Assembly: GCF_016888135.1 (NCBI RefSeq)
Contig: NZ_JACSWB010000174.1
Location: 248,001 to 312,000, forward strand
Direction of reading: 5' to 3'
DNA from: Leptolyngbya sp. CCY15150
GTDB taxonomy: Bacteria > Cyanobacteriota > Cyanobacteriia > RECH01
Length of the DNA: 64,000 bases
The notes under the pieces are model-generated. The model saw only the letters and a program-made list of their open reading frames with translations. It was not told where the DNA came from and did not search any database. A program made the position numbers and the translations under genes. Positions 37,507 to 47,339 of the stretch are shown here, piece after piece (positions within the stretch are counted from its first letter, which is position 1; the number at the start of each line of letters is the position of its first letter).

Positions 37507-40113
37507 CTAACGAGTAGCGGCTGGCATTCCTAAAATATCCTCGATCTTAGGCATTTGATCCAGCGGAATCACACGACCCTCGTCCTCAAACTTGGCAATT
37601 TGGTCGAAGTTCAAGTATCGGTATAGCTCCGATGCAAAGGGATTGATCTTATTCGCCACTACTTCCAGATATTCCTCCATCGTGGGAATACGACCCAACA
37701 GTGCGCAGGCTGCCGACAGCTCTGCTGAACCTAGATAAACCTGGGCTCCCTTACCCATGCGGTTGTTGAAGTTGCGGGTTGAGGTAGACATCACTGTTGT
37801 TTCATCGGCCACGCGAGCTTGGTTGCCCATGCAGAGGGAACAGCCCGGCATCTCCGTGCGAGCACCGGCTGCGGCAAAAATGCCGTAGTATCCCTCTTCC
37901 CGCAGTTGTTTTTCATCCATACGGGTAGGCGGACAGATCCACAAGCGTCCCTGCACTGGCCCCGCTCCTTCCATCACCTTCGCTGCTGCTCGGTAGTGAC
38001 CAATGTTGGTCATGCAGGAGCCGATGAAAATTTCATGGATAGGATCGCCAGCGACTTCAGATAAGGTTTTGATGTTATCTGGATCGTTGGGAGCCGCCAC
38101 CAGCGGTTCTTTGATCTCGTTCAGGTCAATCTCGATAATTTCTGCATACTCCGCATCTGGATCCGCAGACATCAAGTAAGGATTGGCCAGCCACTCTTCC
38201 ATCTTAGCGATGCGACGGGTGAGGGTACGAGCATCTTGGTAACCGCGGGCGATCATATTCTTCATCAAGGCAATGTTCGATCGCAGATATTCCGCTACGG
38301 TCTCTTCACTGAGCTTGATGGTACAGCCTGCACAGGAGCGTTCTGCGGTGGCATCGGTCAGTTCAAAGGCTTGCTCTAGTTTTAGGTCAGGTAAGCCTTC
38401 CATTTCCATGATCCGACCAGAGAAGACATTTTTCTTATTTTTCTTCTCCACGGTCAGCAAGCCCTTCTGGATAGCCACATAGGGAATGGCATTCACTACA
38501 TCCCGCAGGGTGATGCCGGGCTGCAACTCACCGGTGAAGCGCACCAGCACCGACTCCGGCATATCTAAGGGCATGGCTCCGATCGCTGCCGCAAAGGCGA
38601 CCAGACCAGATCCAGCGGGGAAAGAAATGCCCATGGGGAAACGGGTGTGGGAATCGCCGCCGGTACCTACCGTATCGGGGAGCAACATGCGGTTCAGCCA
38701 AGAGTGGATGATGCCGTCTCCCGGCCGCAGGGCCACGCCGCCCCGCTCGGCGAAGAAGTCGGGTAGGTCTTGGTGGGTTTTGATGTCCACGGGCTTGGGA
38801 TAGGCGGCGGTGTGGCAGAAGCTTTGCATCACCAGATCAGCGCTGAACCCAAGGCAGGCGAGTTCTTTCATCTCGTCGCGGGTCATGGGGCCGGTGGTGT
38901 CTTGGGAGCCGACGGTGGTCATCATCGGTTCGCAGGACGTACCCGGACGCACGCCGGGTAGGCCGCAGGCCTTGCCCACCATTTTTTGCGCCAGGGTAAA
39001 GCCCTTGCCGGTGTCTGCAGGCGTCGCCGGCCGGACAAAGAGATCGCTGGGGGGCAATCCTAGGGCAATACGGGTTTTGTCGGTGAGCGATCGCCCAATG
39101 AGGAGAGGAATGCGACCGCCAGCCCGCACTTCATCCAAAATAGTTTCTGGCTTGAGGCTGAAGGTGGAGATCACCTCGCCCGCTTCGTTGGTGATTTCGC
39201 CCTTGTAGGGGTAGATGGTAATCACATCGCCGGTTTCCATCTGAGCAACGTCGCACTCGATGGGCAAGGCACCGGAATCTTCAGCGGTGTTGAAGAAAAT
39301 GGGGGCGATCGCTCCTCCCAGAATATAGCCACCCGATCGCTTGTTGGGGACACAGGGAATGTCGTCGCCAATGTGCCACAGCACCGAGTTGATGGCGGAC
39401 TTCCGCGACGAACCCGTGCCAACCACATCACCCACATAGGCAACGGGATGACCCTTGGCTTTTAGCTGTTCCAGAATGGTCAGCGCTCCAGGAATGCGCG
39501 ACTCCAACATCACCAAGGCATGGAGGGGAATATCAGGGCGGGTGGTGGCGTGGGGGGCGGGGGATAGGTCGTCAGTATTGGTTTCCCCTGGCACCTTAAA
39601 CACCGTGACGGTAATCTGCTCGGGCACGGTAGGACGCTTGGTAAACCAAACGGCATTAGCCCAAGAGTCTACCACCTGTTTAGCATAGGCATTGACCTCC
39701 GCCAACTCCATGACGTCATGAAAAGCATCATAGACCAGCAGAGTTTTGCTCAAAGCCTCGGCAGCCGTCTGCGCCAAGGCTGCATCATCTAGCTTGATCA
39801 CCTCAATCAACGCCTGGACGCTATAGCCACCCATCATCGTACCCAACAGCACTACTGCATCGTGGGGCGGCAGTAGCGGGCTGGTCACCTCACCCTTGGC
39901 GATCGCGGTCAAGAACGATGCCTTGACATAGGATGCCTGGTCTACACCGGGGGGAATGCGATCGCGCAGAAGGGCGAGGAGGGTGTCTTCTTCCCCAGCC
40001 GGCGGGTTTTTGAGTAGTTCACAGAGGTCAGCCGTTTGCTCAGCGGTGAGGGGAAGGGGGGGAATGCCCAACGCAGCCCGCTCAGCCACGTGTTGACGAT
40101 ATTGCTCTAACAT
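37507..40113 (-). CDS. acnB: Aconitate hydratase B
   Basis: 868 residues, the length of bacterial AcnB. It interconverts citrate and isocitrate in the TCA cycle. The HEAT-like N-terminal domain (about 1-160) is followed by the swivel domain ([19 protein letters not shown]) and the catalytic domains. Cluster-binding residues are seen in SCAGCTIKL and [13 protein letters not shown]; substrate residues include [17 protein letters not shown]. AcnB can bind RNA when it loses its cluster. Cytoplasmic, single gene. Confidence 0.98.
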   Translation of the reverse strand: MLEQYRQHVAERAALGIPPLPLTAEQTADLCELLKNPPAGEEDTLLALLRDRIPPGVDQASYVKASFLTAIAKGEVTSPLLPPHDAVVLLGTMMGGYSVQALIEVIKLDDAALAQTAAEALSKTLLVYDAFHDVMELAEVNAYAKQVVDSWANAVWFTKRPTVPEQITVTVFKVPGETNTDDLSPAPHATTRPDIPLHALVMLESRIPGALTILEQLKAKGHPVAYVGDVVGTGSSRKSAINSVLWHIGDDIPCVPNKRSGGYILGGAIAPIFFNTAEDSGALPIECDVAQMETGDVITIYPYKGEITNEAGEVISTFSLKPETILDEVRAGGRIPLLIGRSLTDKTRIALGLPPSDLFVRPATPADTGKGFTLAQKMVGKACGLPGVRPGTSCEPMMTTVGSQDTTGPMTRDEMKELACLGFSADLVMQSFCHTAAYPKPVDIKTHQDLPDFFAERGGVALRPGDGIIHSWLNRMLLPDTVGTGGDSHTRFPMGISFPAGSGLVAFAAAIGAMPLDMPESVLVRFTGELQPGITLRDVVNAIPYVAIQKGLLTVEKKNKKNVFSGRIMEMEGLPDLKLEQAFELTDATAERSCAGCTIKLSEETVAEYLRSNIALMKNMIARGYQDARTLTRRIAKMEEWLANPYLMSADPDAEYAEIIEIDLNEIKEPLVAAPNDPDNIKTLSEVAGDPIHEIFIGSCMTNIGHYRAAAKVMEGAGPVQGRLWICPPTRMDEKQLREEGYYGIFAAAGARTEMPGCSLCMGNQARVADETTVMSTSTRNFNNRMGKGAQVYLGSAELSAACALLGRIPTMEEYLEVVANKINPFASELYRYLNFDQIAKFEDEGRVIPLDQMPKIEDILGMPAATR

Positions 40114-40453
40114 AGTTGATCCTCTCCAAGCGATAGCGCGAGTCTATAATTATTGTGGCAATTTCTTGCCATTACAATAGCGCGATCGCTCTACAAGTCT
40201 ATCAAGAAGTCCTAACTCGGCTGCCGTCCCATCTCCACAACCGATGATGCCCTTGTCCTAGAGCAATCCTAGACCAAGGTGGGGACAGTCTCTGAGACCT
40301 GCTCAACATGGCACCGCAGACTACGATCTCTGGGCAAAAGCAGTTCGCCAAAGACAACAAGGCGATAAGATGGAGAGAAGTTTCTGGATCGGTGGTCGTG
40401 CGATCGCCCCCAGAGTTGCTCCAGGTAGTTCTAGCGTCTCATTTTTGGTGTCT
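40114..40453. other. Divergent acnB/ndhL promoter region
   Basis: 340 bp with one HIP1 (about 40181). TATAATTATTG near 40145 on the plus strand is AT-rich and could be part of the acnB promoter. No operator recognised. An open frame runs into ndhL from 40370 but its first 28 codons lack homology. Confidence 0.4.
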
Positions 40454-40666
40454 ATGGTTATCACCCTATTAGTCTATGCTGCCCTAGGCGGTGCCTATTT
40501 GTTGGTCATGCCAGTGGCTATCTTTTTCTACCTCCAGCAGCGTTGGTACATCGCCAGTTCCATTGAGCGGGTGCTGATGTATTTCATGGTCTTTTTCTTC
40601 TTCCCAGGGCTGTTAGTGCTCAGTCCTTTTGTCAATCTTCGCCCCAAAAAACGGCAATTGTCCTAA
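40454..40666 (+). CDS. ndhL: NAD(P)H-quinone oxidoreductase subunit L
   Basis: 70 residues. Two membrane helices ([20 protein letters not shown] and [18 protein letters not shown]) around the conserved [14 protein letters not shown]. NdhL is a cyanobacteria/plant-specific subunit of the NDH-1 complex that serves cyclic electron flow and CO2 uptake; it was first found as ictA. The start at 40454 fits the family; the upstream extension in the same frame does not. It is followed by DUF3007 and trpA, the arrangement conserved in many cyanobacteria. Confidence 0.95.
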   Translation: MVITLLVYAALGGAYLLVMPVAIFFYLQQRWYIASSIERVLMYFMVFFFFPGLLVLSPFVNLRPKKRQLS

Positions 40667-40719
40667 GCGATCGCCGGTTCATGATGGGGACGTTCCATAC
40701 TGTTTCGGGATAGCAAGCC

Positions 40720-41052
40720 ATGCGGCGAATTGATGTAATTGGCGTTGGTTTCGGCATCTTTGCCGCCGGAGGGCTCATCTATTTGGGTCTCCGGGGTGCT
40801 GGTCTCGAAGGAGCCAATGCTGGCATCTGGAGCCAGGTCGTCTTGCTGGGTGGCGTGGGCGGATGGTTGGTGACCTACCTATTTCGGGCCGGCACGCACA
40901 CGATGACCTACAACCAACAGCTTCGCGACTATGAAGACGCGGTTTTGCAAAAACGTCTGGATGAAATGACCCCCGAGGAACTGGCTGCCCTGCAGGCCAA
41001 ACTCGACCAAGAGTCTGAATCATCCGAGGATGCGATTGCTGATTCAGAGTAA
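40720..41052 (+). CDS. DUF3007 membrane protein
   Basis: 110 residues: two membrane helices (VIGVGFGIFAAGGLIYLGL and QVVLLGGVGGWLVTYLFRAG), then a cytoplasmic charged helix with TYNQQLRDYEDAVLQKR and LDEMTPEELAALQAKL. This DUF3007 family is common to cyanobacteria and plastids. Position between ndhL and trpA is conserved. A role in NDH-1 or thylakoid function is a guess from context. Confidence 0.85.
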   Translation: MRRIDVIGVGFGIFAAGGLIYLGLRGAGLEGANAGIWSQVVLLGGVGGWLVTYLFRAGTHTMTYNQQLRDYEDAVLQKRLDEMTPEELAALQAKLDQESESSEDAIADSE

Positions 41053-41161
41053 TGCCGGAGTGATCACAGCTCCTGCCTGAAAAAAAAGGAGAGCGATCGC
41101 CTGTTGGGTCAAAATGCGCCGTAGAATGGGGAACGGTCAGCGCGTTTTGGTGGGGTTTGTT

Positions 41162-41968
41162 ATGGTTTCTGTCTCTCAACGGATGAATGCACTACGGGAT
41201 CGGGGCCAATGTGCGCTGGTGCCGTTCATTACAGCAGGGGATCCAGATTTAGAGACAACCGCTAAAGCATTGCGGCTGTTGGATGCCAACGGCGCTGATT
41301 TCATCGAGCTGGGGGTGCCCTACTCTGACCCGCTGGCGGATGGCCCAGTGATCCAAGCGGCTGCCACCCGAGCCCTCGCCAACGGCACCAAGCTGGAGCA
41401 GGTGCTCGATATGGTGCGCACCGTCTCCCCCGATCTGCAAGCTCCAATCATTTTGTTTACCTACTACAACCCCATTTTGAATCGTGGGCTGGAGAAATTC
41501 TTCCAAACCATTGCCGAGGCAGGGGTGAAGGGGATTGTCATTCCCGACTTGCCCCTAGAGGAAGTGGGAGATGTGATGGCGGCGGCTAATCAAGCGGCGG
41601 TGGAGGTGACGTTGCTGGTGGCTCCCACCAGTCCCATGGAACGTATTCAGGCGATCGCTGCCCAGTCCCAAGGGTTTATCTATCTTGTCAGCGTGACCGG
41701 CGTGACCGGGATGCGCACCCAAATGGGCAACCGCGCCAAGGAGCTGCTCAGCGATCTGCGGGGGGTCACGGATAAGTCCATCGGCGTGGGCTTTGGTATT
41801 TCCCAGCCAGAACAGGCCCGGCAGGTGATGGAATGGGGGGCAGATGCGGTAATTGTGGGCAGTGCTTTTGTGAAGCGATTGGCCGAGGGCAGTCCCGAGC
41901 AAGGTCTAAAAGCGATCGCTGCCTTTTGCCAAAGCCTGAAAGCTGCCATTACCGCTGACCAAGGCTAA
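41162..41968 (+). CDS. trpA: Tryptophan synthase alpha chain
   Basis: 268 residues, family length. It cleaves indole-3-glycerol phosphate to indole and glyceraldehyde 3-phosphate and passes indole to TrpB. Catalytic Glu in [17 protein letters not shown] and Asp in VIPDLPLEE; phosphate loop [14 protein letters not shown]. The ATG at 41162 starts the conserved N-terminus [15 protein letters not shown]; the frame extends 16 codons upstream. No other trp genes adjoin it, as usual in cyanobacteria. Confidence 0.98.
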   Translation: MVSVSQRMNALRDRGQCALVPFITAGDPDLETTAKALRLLDANGADFIELGVPYSDPLADGPVIQAAATRALANGTKLEQVLDMVRTVSPDLQAPIILFTYYNPILNRGLEKFFQTIAEAGVKGIVIPDLPLEEVGDVMAAANQAAVEVTLLVAPTSPMERIQAIAAQSQGFIYLVSVTGVTGMRTQMGNRAKELLSDLRGVTDKSIGVGFGISQPEQARQVMEWGADAVIVGSAFVKRLAEGSPEQGLKAIAAFCQSLKAAITADQG

Positions 41969-41985
41969 GTCTTCACAGTCCCACG

Positions 41986-43287
41986 TTAAATACCAAAGGC
42001 ACGCTTAGCGGCAGTGAGCTTGGCCTTGCGATCATCCAACCCGTTATAGCCACCGTTAATCATCAGAGTAACCTGTTCCACATTGTCGCGGTCGGCCCAG
42101 ACGTTGATCTGTCGCGAATCCCAATACCAGCCAGCACTACGGCAGGCTAAGACATCGGTGACGAGCAGGGTAGGCTGCTGAACTAAGTCAACCCCTAGGG
42201 CATCGCCACATTGGCGATAGTTGAAGCGGCCGGTAATCTGGATCAGACCGCGGCCCTTATAGCGCCGTCCATCGCCGGCAAAGAAGTTGCCCAAATCTGC
42301 GCGCCCTTCATAGTCACTGCCATCAGCAAATTCTTCCACCGCGTTGAAGTTGGCCGATTCGTGGGCCACCTGAGATAAGAAATGGGCTTTGCGCAAGGGC
42401 GTGCTGATGTTGAACTCCACTAGGGTGGCATTGAGGTGGGGCAAAAACTTACGGAGCTGCGATCGCTGCGCCGTGGGAGCAATCTGCACCAGTTGCGATT
42501 CCGTCACTTCTTGAATAGTGGGGAACAGTCCTTGATAGGGCAAGCGCTCGACGGGGCGTCCTGGAAGCTGATTGAGCCCGCGCAGGGTGGTAATTTTGCG
42601 GATCACATCATCCACTACGGCATCGGTTGATCCTAAGCGATCGCTGTTGATATTGGTGATAAACACCTGCAGCGCATCCGCTGCCCGGCGACGAAATTCT
42701 GGAAATGGGATAGAGTCCGGCAGAACAATCACCCCTTGATAGGGCAGGCGATTACTCGGCCGCCCCGGCTGCCGCCCTAGAGCCCGTAATAAGGAATCGG
42801 CCAGATCATCCGCTGCTGTCGGCGTTATATCTGGAATTTCCGCCACCAATCGCCGTAGATGTTGCCCGCCCTGCTGCCGCCAAAGCTGAAGCTGTAGGGT
42901 ACTAATATTGACTTGAGTGTAGCCAAACAAGCCTTCATAGGGATAGACGCCTACTGGGCGGGTGATGGAAAATCCCTTGAGAGAACGGATCAGAGCATCA
43001 GCCTGTTCATCCATCGGCAAAATGCTAGGAAGGCGGAGTCGCTCTAGGTAAACTTGCACACCGGCCGCAGCCTGCTGCCGTAGCTCATTCACGGGCTTTT
43101 GCCCAAATAATCCCACATAGGGATCTCGTCCCAGGGCCCGAGGTGGCTGTTCGCCGAGAGCCCTCAATAGGTCATCGACCAAGCCATCGGTAGCGGTGAG
43201 CGTTGAACTCGCAATCCTTGGTATCAAAACCCTGAGGGTGCTGCCTGCTTGGGTGCGCCAAGTTTGGAGATGAGAGGAAGTGTTCAT
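41986..43287 (-). CDS. GH19-family lysin/chitinase with four N-terminal repeats
   Basis: 433 residues. The C-terminal part (about 270-433) is a GH19 chitinase/endolysin domain: catalytic Glu in LSQVAHESANFNAVEEF and the substrate motif RYKGRGLIQITGRFNY. Such enzymes split chitin or peptidoglycan. Before it are four repeats of about 65-70 residues, each ending in a PYxG motif (DPYVGLFG, YPYEGLFG, LPYQGVIV, LPYQGLFP) and carrying (V/A)DDL/ADSL-x-R-x-L in the middle. I do not recognise these as a known binding domain. No signal peptide is evident from the ATG at 43287, chosen by homology. Convergent with trpA. Confidence 0.82.
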   Translation of the reverse strand: MNTSSHLQTWRTQAGSTLRVLIPRIASSTLTATDGLVDDLLRALGEQPPRALGRDPYVGLFGQKPVNELRQQAAAGVQVYLERLRLPSILPMDEQADALIRSLKGFSITRPVGVYPYEGLFGYTQVNISTLQLQLWRQQGGQHLRRLVAEIPDITPTAADDLADSLLRALGRQPGRPSNRLPYQGVIVLPDSIPFPEFRRRAADALQVFITNINSDRLGSTDAVVDDVIRKITTLRGLNQLPGRPVERLPYQGLFPTIQEVTESQLVQIAPTAQRSQLRKFLPHLNATLVEFNISTPLRKAHFLSQVAHESANFNAVEEFADGSDYEGRADLGNFFAGDGRRYKGRGLIQITGRFNYRQCGDALGVDLVQQPTLLVTDVLACRSAGWYWDSRQINVWADRDNVEQVTLMINGGYNGLDDRKAKLTAAKRAFGI

Positions 43288-43785
43288 GGTGAGGAGCGAT
43301 CGCCCGCGTCTGCTAACGACAGGGTGGCGTAGACTACACCACCATCCTGAAGAGTACTGCAATTTTGGTCATTCAGCATCCGGTCTTGTTGCGCATGTAT
43401 AGCATGGGTGCGATGACGTTGGGGCTCCAGACATTCCAAGCCTTTGGGCGATCGCCGATACCGTTCAGACGTGAGCCAGCGCAGGGTGAATGACGAGGCT
43501 GATGATCGCCGTTGCATTTCTCTATCGAATCCATAGATGAGATAGCCGCATCTTATCTGATGATGTCGTTTAGCAACACTGCTAGGCTTGATGACTACTG
43601 GCTTGGGCCTTGCTGAATGCAGATAACTTGGCTATGGCGTCTAGCCTCTATGCCTCCTTTTAAACCAAGAATCCCGAGAGCTTCCAACCCTCGGGATCCT
43701 ATCGATGGGCAAGCGATCGCCCTTGAACACCTCAACTCTCAGCCTTTAGCCTCCAAGCCAAACGTCTGAGGTACGGGGATCAGTG
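43288..43785. other. Intergenic region between GH19 gene and nucleotidyltransferase gene
   Basis: About 500 bp. It contains the hairpin at 43671-43697 and a GCCTTGCTGAATGC word near 43608 resembling the ends of the MITE-like element. A 78-codon minus frame overlapping the GH19 start has no homology and is not called. Confidence 0.4.
43671..43697 (-). terminator. Hairpin downstream of the nucleotidyltransferase gene
   Basis: ATCCCGAG / CTCGGGAT, an 8-bp stem with an 11-base loop, followed on the minus strand by TTGGTTTAAAA. It lies about 90 bp after the stop codon. Confidence 0.5.
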
Positions 43786-44961
43786 CTAGAGAAGGCTGCC
43801 GACTTCTGCGCCCAACAGTTCAGCGATCGCTTGGCCCTCTGCGGGTGGTTCCGACGGCATCACCTGCCGGGCATCGGTAATCAACCAATCTAGCGCCGCC
43901 GCCTGCACATCAATGGATGCACCGGTTTTGTCTACACAATAGCGACCAAACACCAGCTTATCGACCAAGCGCACCCCTGCACCCAGACGCGAATATTCGA
44001 AGATAACGCTATTGTCTACCGTTGCACCGCTGCAAATGTAGCAATTTGGGCCAATCATCGACGGGCCAATAATAGTTGCACCATCTTCAATGCGAGACAT
44101 GCCGCCAATGTAGACCGGCCCTTGGATGTCAACCTTGTCCCAGTTCACATCCACATTCAACCCTACATAGACCCCAGGCTGGACTTCGCGTCCAGGAATC
44201 TCGACATTCTTAACCTCGCCGCTCAAGACACCACGAATGGCACGCCAGTAGTCAGGCACCCGACCAATGTCAACCCATTCGAAGTCCATCGCCACGCCAA
44301 AGAAGGGCGCATTGTCGGCCACCAAACGCGGGAACAGGTCACCCCCAATATCGAAGGTTTCCCCAGATGGAATGTAGTCAAAAATTTCTGGCTCGAAGAT
44401 ATAAATCCCAGTGTTGATGTCGGTGCTCAGAGCTTCATCCACCGAAGGCTTTTCTTGGAAACTCTTAATGCGTCCCTCATCATCCGTGACCACGACGCCG
44501 TAGCTAGAGACCTCATCCAGCGGCACAGACTTCATCACCACCGTGGCGATCGCCCCTTTCTCCCGATGCACGCGCACAGCTTCAGTCAAATCAAGGTCAA
44601 TCAGGGCATCACCGCAGAGCACCACGAATGTGCCATCAAAAAATGGCGAAAAGTCTTGAATGCGACGCATTCCACCCGCTGAGCCCAGGGCTTCCCCAAT
44701 CAGCTCACCGTCTACGATTCGTCCCTCGAACGAATAGGCAATTTGCACCCCAAAGCGCTGACCATCTCGGAAATAACCCTCAATTTCATTAGCAAGATGG
44801 CTAACGTTGACCATGATTTCATCAAAGCCATGCTGGCGCAGTAGCTCTAGCAGAAATTCCATCACAGGTTTCTGCAAAATCGGGATCATGGGCTTGGGAA
44901 TGGTGTAGGTAATCGGGCGAACACGAGTTCCCTTGCCAGCAGCCAGAATCATAGCTTTCAT
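43786..44961 (-). CDS. Sugar-phosphate nucleotidyltransferase with left-handed beta-helix
   Basis: 391 residues. N-terminal nucleotidyltransferase domain with the GxGTRxRPxTxxxPKP signature (AAGKGTRVRPITYTIPKPM), GDALIDLDL for metal binding, and VVLCGDA. The C-terminal part (about 240-345) shows hexapeptide repeats (IEDGATIIGPSMIGPNCYIC). It is of the mannose-1-phosphate guanylyltransferase / glucose-1-phosphate nucleotidyltransferase type; the sugar is not determined. A short helical tail follows. It probably supplies NDP-sugar for glycans. Single gene. Confidence 0.88.
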   Translation of the reverse strand: MKAMILAAGKGTRVRPITYTIPKPMIPILQKPVMEFLLELLRQHGFDEIMVNVSHLANEIEGYFRDGQRFGVQIAYSFEGRIVDGELIGEALGSAGGMRRIQDFSPFFDGTFVVLCGDALIDLDLTEAVRVHREKGAIATVVMKSVPLDEVSSYGVVVTDDEGRIKSFQEKPSVDEALSTDINTGIYIFEPEIFDYIPSGETFDIGGDLFPRLVADNAPFFGVAMDFEWVDIGRVPDYWRAIRGVLSGEVKNVEIPGREVQPGVYVGLNVDVNWDKVDIQGPVYIGGMSRIEDGATIIGPSMIGPNCYICSGATVDNSVIFEYSRLGAGVRLVDKLVFGRYCVDKTGASIDVQAAALDWLITDARQVMPSEPPAEGQAIAELLGAEVGSLL

Positions 44962-45592
44962 AAATGTCTATCCCTCTACCTTGGGTTTAACGTCAATGTA
45001 GTTGGTTGGTGTGGTTGCTGAGGCATCCCCCTTGAATGAACAAGCGTTGACCCTACCCAACATCACACTGGGTAAGTCTAGGAATGGTGTCACTCCTGCA
45101 TTCAAGCGATGCATGTACTCGGCAGCCCAGATCGACCCGTGGAAATATGCGGATAGCTCTAAATAGGGCATTCGTTTGAGGCTAATGGTGAGTACAGACC
45201 TTACTACTTGAAACCTTAGCTTCATCAGGGGTAACTTGCCAATTGTCTGGCCACTAACTAACGCCTCCACCCGAGAAACAACCCTCAACCTGACACACTT
45301 CCATTGCAATGAGCAGCGTTCCACCACAGTTCAAACGATCTGTAGGAGCATCACAAGCAGTGGCTTGCCATAGAGCAGTTGCCTGAAAACATTGCTGAGA
45401 GACTTTTGCCAAATGCAAAGGCGTAACTTCTCATTCGACAAAACTTCAACGAATCTTAACAATCTATGCTCGCTGTCTAGTTTAGCAGGTTGTTATGGTC
45501 GTATTTGGTGGTGATCATCACAGGACTGTTGGTGGTTGCGGGCTAGGTGCCGATTGCAACGCTAGCCCCCAAGCCCTGCGCAGAATGCCCCC
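44962..45592. other. Non-coding region
   Basis: About 630 bp with no HIP1 site I noticed. A 119-codon minus frame (44968-45327) has no recognisable motif and odd composition and is rejected. I see no other structure. Confidence 0.4.
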
Positions 45593-46471
45593 TTAATCTG
45601 GTAATACAACAGCAGACAGTTCAGACAGTTCACTGGCGGCCAGAGCTTGGGCGTCTAAACTGCGCAAATGCAAATCTTGGTAGAACTGTTCTTGGGCTAA
45701 TTCCACCTTCGACTGAGACGATAGGTAGAGCAAGGCCCAAAAGACGCCGACGCGATCGCCCTGTTCGGAGTGAGCTTCACTACCGGAATCAGGCTTAACA
45801 AACTCAGAGAGCCCGTGGCCAGGCGGATCCATCCAATAGTCTAGTAGGCGTTCAAATTCGATCCATTCGTCATCTGCACTGAGCTGGGGCCAAAAGTCCG
45901 TCAAAAATTGTTCGAGAGCAGCGGCAATTTCCGAAAGATTTTCGTGGTGGGCAAGCTGGGCGATGGTCTTCACCGCCTTGCTGTGGGACTGGGGTCTGGG
46001 CCGACGCGATCGCCCCCGCCGAGACCGGGGTTCGTTCATGGTCTTGGCCATCACCTCAAGCTGGGCGATCAGTTCCTGGAGCGTCACCCGTCGCTGCTGC
46101 GGTGGGTTGACCGATGCCCGGCGGCGCAGTTGCTTTTCTAGGCGGCTGGGCAGAGGCGGCTGATCTAGATCGCTAGCACATTCAGACTCTGCCTCTAGGT
46201 CATCCGAGGTATCCTCAGTGGCACTAAGCCGGGCCAGGCTATCGGCCTTGAGCAGCACCAGCATGGCTGCATAGAGCAAGGCCTGCCCCGATTCCGATAA
46301 ATCTGCCTCATAGGGCGCACGCCCCTCCACCACAGGCGTTTCCAAGGAGCGAATTTGCAGCAAGACGCGATCGATCACATCAATCACCTGCACATCCCAG
46401 GGATCGAGTTCTCCTTGCTCCGCCATTTCAATCAAAAGGGCGATCGCGTTATGGGCAATGGAACGGGCCAT
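45593..46471 (-). CDS. scpA: Segregation and condensation protein A
   Basis: 292 residues. ScpA is the kleisin of the bacterial SMC-ScpAB complex that compacts chromosomes. Its N-terminal Smc-binding helix shows IALLIEMAEQGELDPWDVQV with DVIDRVLLQI; the middle has YAAMLVLLKADSLARL; the C-terminal winged helix is at about 220-285. A charged Arg/Ser linker (RSRRGRSRRPRPQS) is in the middle. It lies 35 bp downstream of the LapA-like gene, so probably in one operon. scpB is not in the window. Confidence 0.9.
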   Translation of the reverse strand: MARSIAHNAIALLIEMAEQGELDPWDVQVIDVIDRVLLQIRSLETPVVEGRAPYEADLSESGQALLYAAMLVLLKADSLARLSATEDTSDDLEAESECASDLDQPPLPSRLEKQLRRRASVNPPQQRRVTLQELIAQLEVMAKTMNEPRSRRGRSRRPRPQSHSKAVKTIAQLAHHENLSEIAAALEQFLTDFWPQLSADDEWIEFERLLDYWMDPPGHGLSEFVKPDSGSEAHSEQGDRVGVFWALLYLSSQSKVELAQEQFYQDLHLRSLDAQALAASELSELSAVVLPD

Positions 46472-46506
46472 AGGCTCACGATAGATAGGGCACGGTAGAT
46501 TCCAGG

Positions 46507-46881
46507 CTAAGCGCTTTGGGCAGCAGGATCGGTAGTGTCATCCTCTTGGTCGCCACTTGGGGGTGAGGCCGGTAGCTGCAACGGTTGATTCTCCAACTGC
46601 AGCTTGTACTGCTCTAAATCCTTTTCAAGCTGCTTGATTTGGGTATCTCGCTGTTTAATGGTTTGACGGTTAGCGACTAGGCTTTGCAGCCGTGACCAAA
46701 CACTAAAGACCCAGGCCATCATCGCCCCAGCTCCCATGGCCACCAGCAGCTCAATGGCTAGGGGAGCCCGAAACTCAATTCCCTGCATGACGTGAATGGC
46801 AACGATGTCCGTATTTTGAATACTAAACAACATCAAGCCCAAACCCAGCACAAAAATGAGTACGGAGTTAATCTGACGCAT
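46507..46881 (-). CDS. LapA-domain (DUF1049) membrane protein
   Basis: 124 residues: two membrane helices (VLIFVLGLGLMLFSIQNTD and LAIELLVAMGAGAMMAWVF) and a coiled-coil (QTIKQRDTQIKQLEKDLEQY), ending in a low-complexity acidic tail. SIQNTDIVAIHVM is the LapA signature. In enterobacteria LapA belongs to the LPS synthesis control module; in cyanobacteria the role is unknown. First gene of the scpA operon. Confidence 0.88.
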   Translation of the reverse strand: MRQINSVLIFVLGLGLMLFSIQNTDIVAIHVMQGIEFRAPLAIELLVAMGAGAMMAWVFSVWSRLQSLVANRQTIKQRDTQIKQLEKDLEQYKLQLENQPLQLPASPPSGDQEDDTTDPAAQSA

Positions 46882-47145
46882 GGGCTTCTCCTTTAGGCAG
46901 CGGTGTGGCGTAGCTGCAGTATGTACTATGCCGCCAAAAGTCTAACAGGTTATGGCCGAGAATGACGGCGATCGCTCAAAGTTAGACCAAGTTCACCCTG
47001 ACTGGATATCGATCAGTCTTACTGGAGACCTCTCGGCCGATCGCTCTTGACATGGTGTGGGTCAATGGAGCTACGGATTAAACAAAGACCACCTGGCGAT
47101 GATTCATACGTCATCATCTCGGTAGTCCAAAAAGCCTTTAAACAG

Positions 47146-47250
47146 AAAAGTTCTCGGGAGTCTTTCCGTGTTTCGACCCCGAGAACTTTTGCTTTCGCTT
47201 CGTTACTCCTCACACTGTACTTATCATACACCATCCTCATAGGGAGCGCT
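47146..47250 (+). ncRNA. Candidate small RNA: long hairpin followed by Yfr1 core word
   Basis: A 13-bp perfect stem (AAAAGTTCTCGGG at 47146-47158, CCCGAGAACTTTT at 47178-47190, 19-base loop) is followed after 14 bases by ACTCCTCACAC (47205-47215). That word is identical to the ultraconserved unpaired motif of the cyanobacterial sRNA Yfr1. Yfr1 has a 5' hairpin, this motif and a 3' terminator. Against it: the only 3' stem (CATCCT / AGGATG, about 47231-47259) lacks a U-run, and the 5' stem is longer than known ones. The hairpin may instead be a terminator. Confidence 0.3.
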
Positions 47251-47279
47251 AGCTAGGATGACAGTTTGTAAAATGGCAC

Positions 47280-47339
47280 ACTTGCCTGGACACTTGCCTG
47301 GACACTTGCCTGGACACTTGCCTGGACACTCGCCCAGAT
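47280..47339. repeat. 12-bp minisatellite
   Basis: Four perfect units of ACTTGCCTGGAC (47280-47327) followed by one diverged unit, in the non-coding region before glmM. The length is likely to vary between strains. Confidence 0.9.

Noticed and set aside
43288-43517. Minus-strand frame upstream of the GH19 lysin
   Set aside because: No homology and no signal peptide; frame differs from the lysin, so it is not a missed N-terminus.
44968-45327. 119-codon minus-strand frame downstream of scpA
   Set aside because: No motif, no ribosome-binding site, odd composition; it covers the promoter of the nucleotidyltransferase gene.
47019-47240. 73-codon minus-strand frame across the long hairpin
   Set aside because: A coding region would not be expected to contain a perfect 13-bp stem with U-rich flank; no family match.
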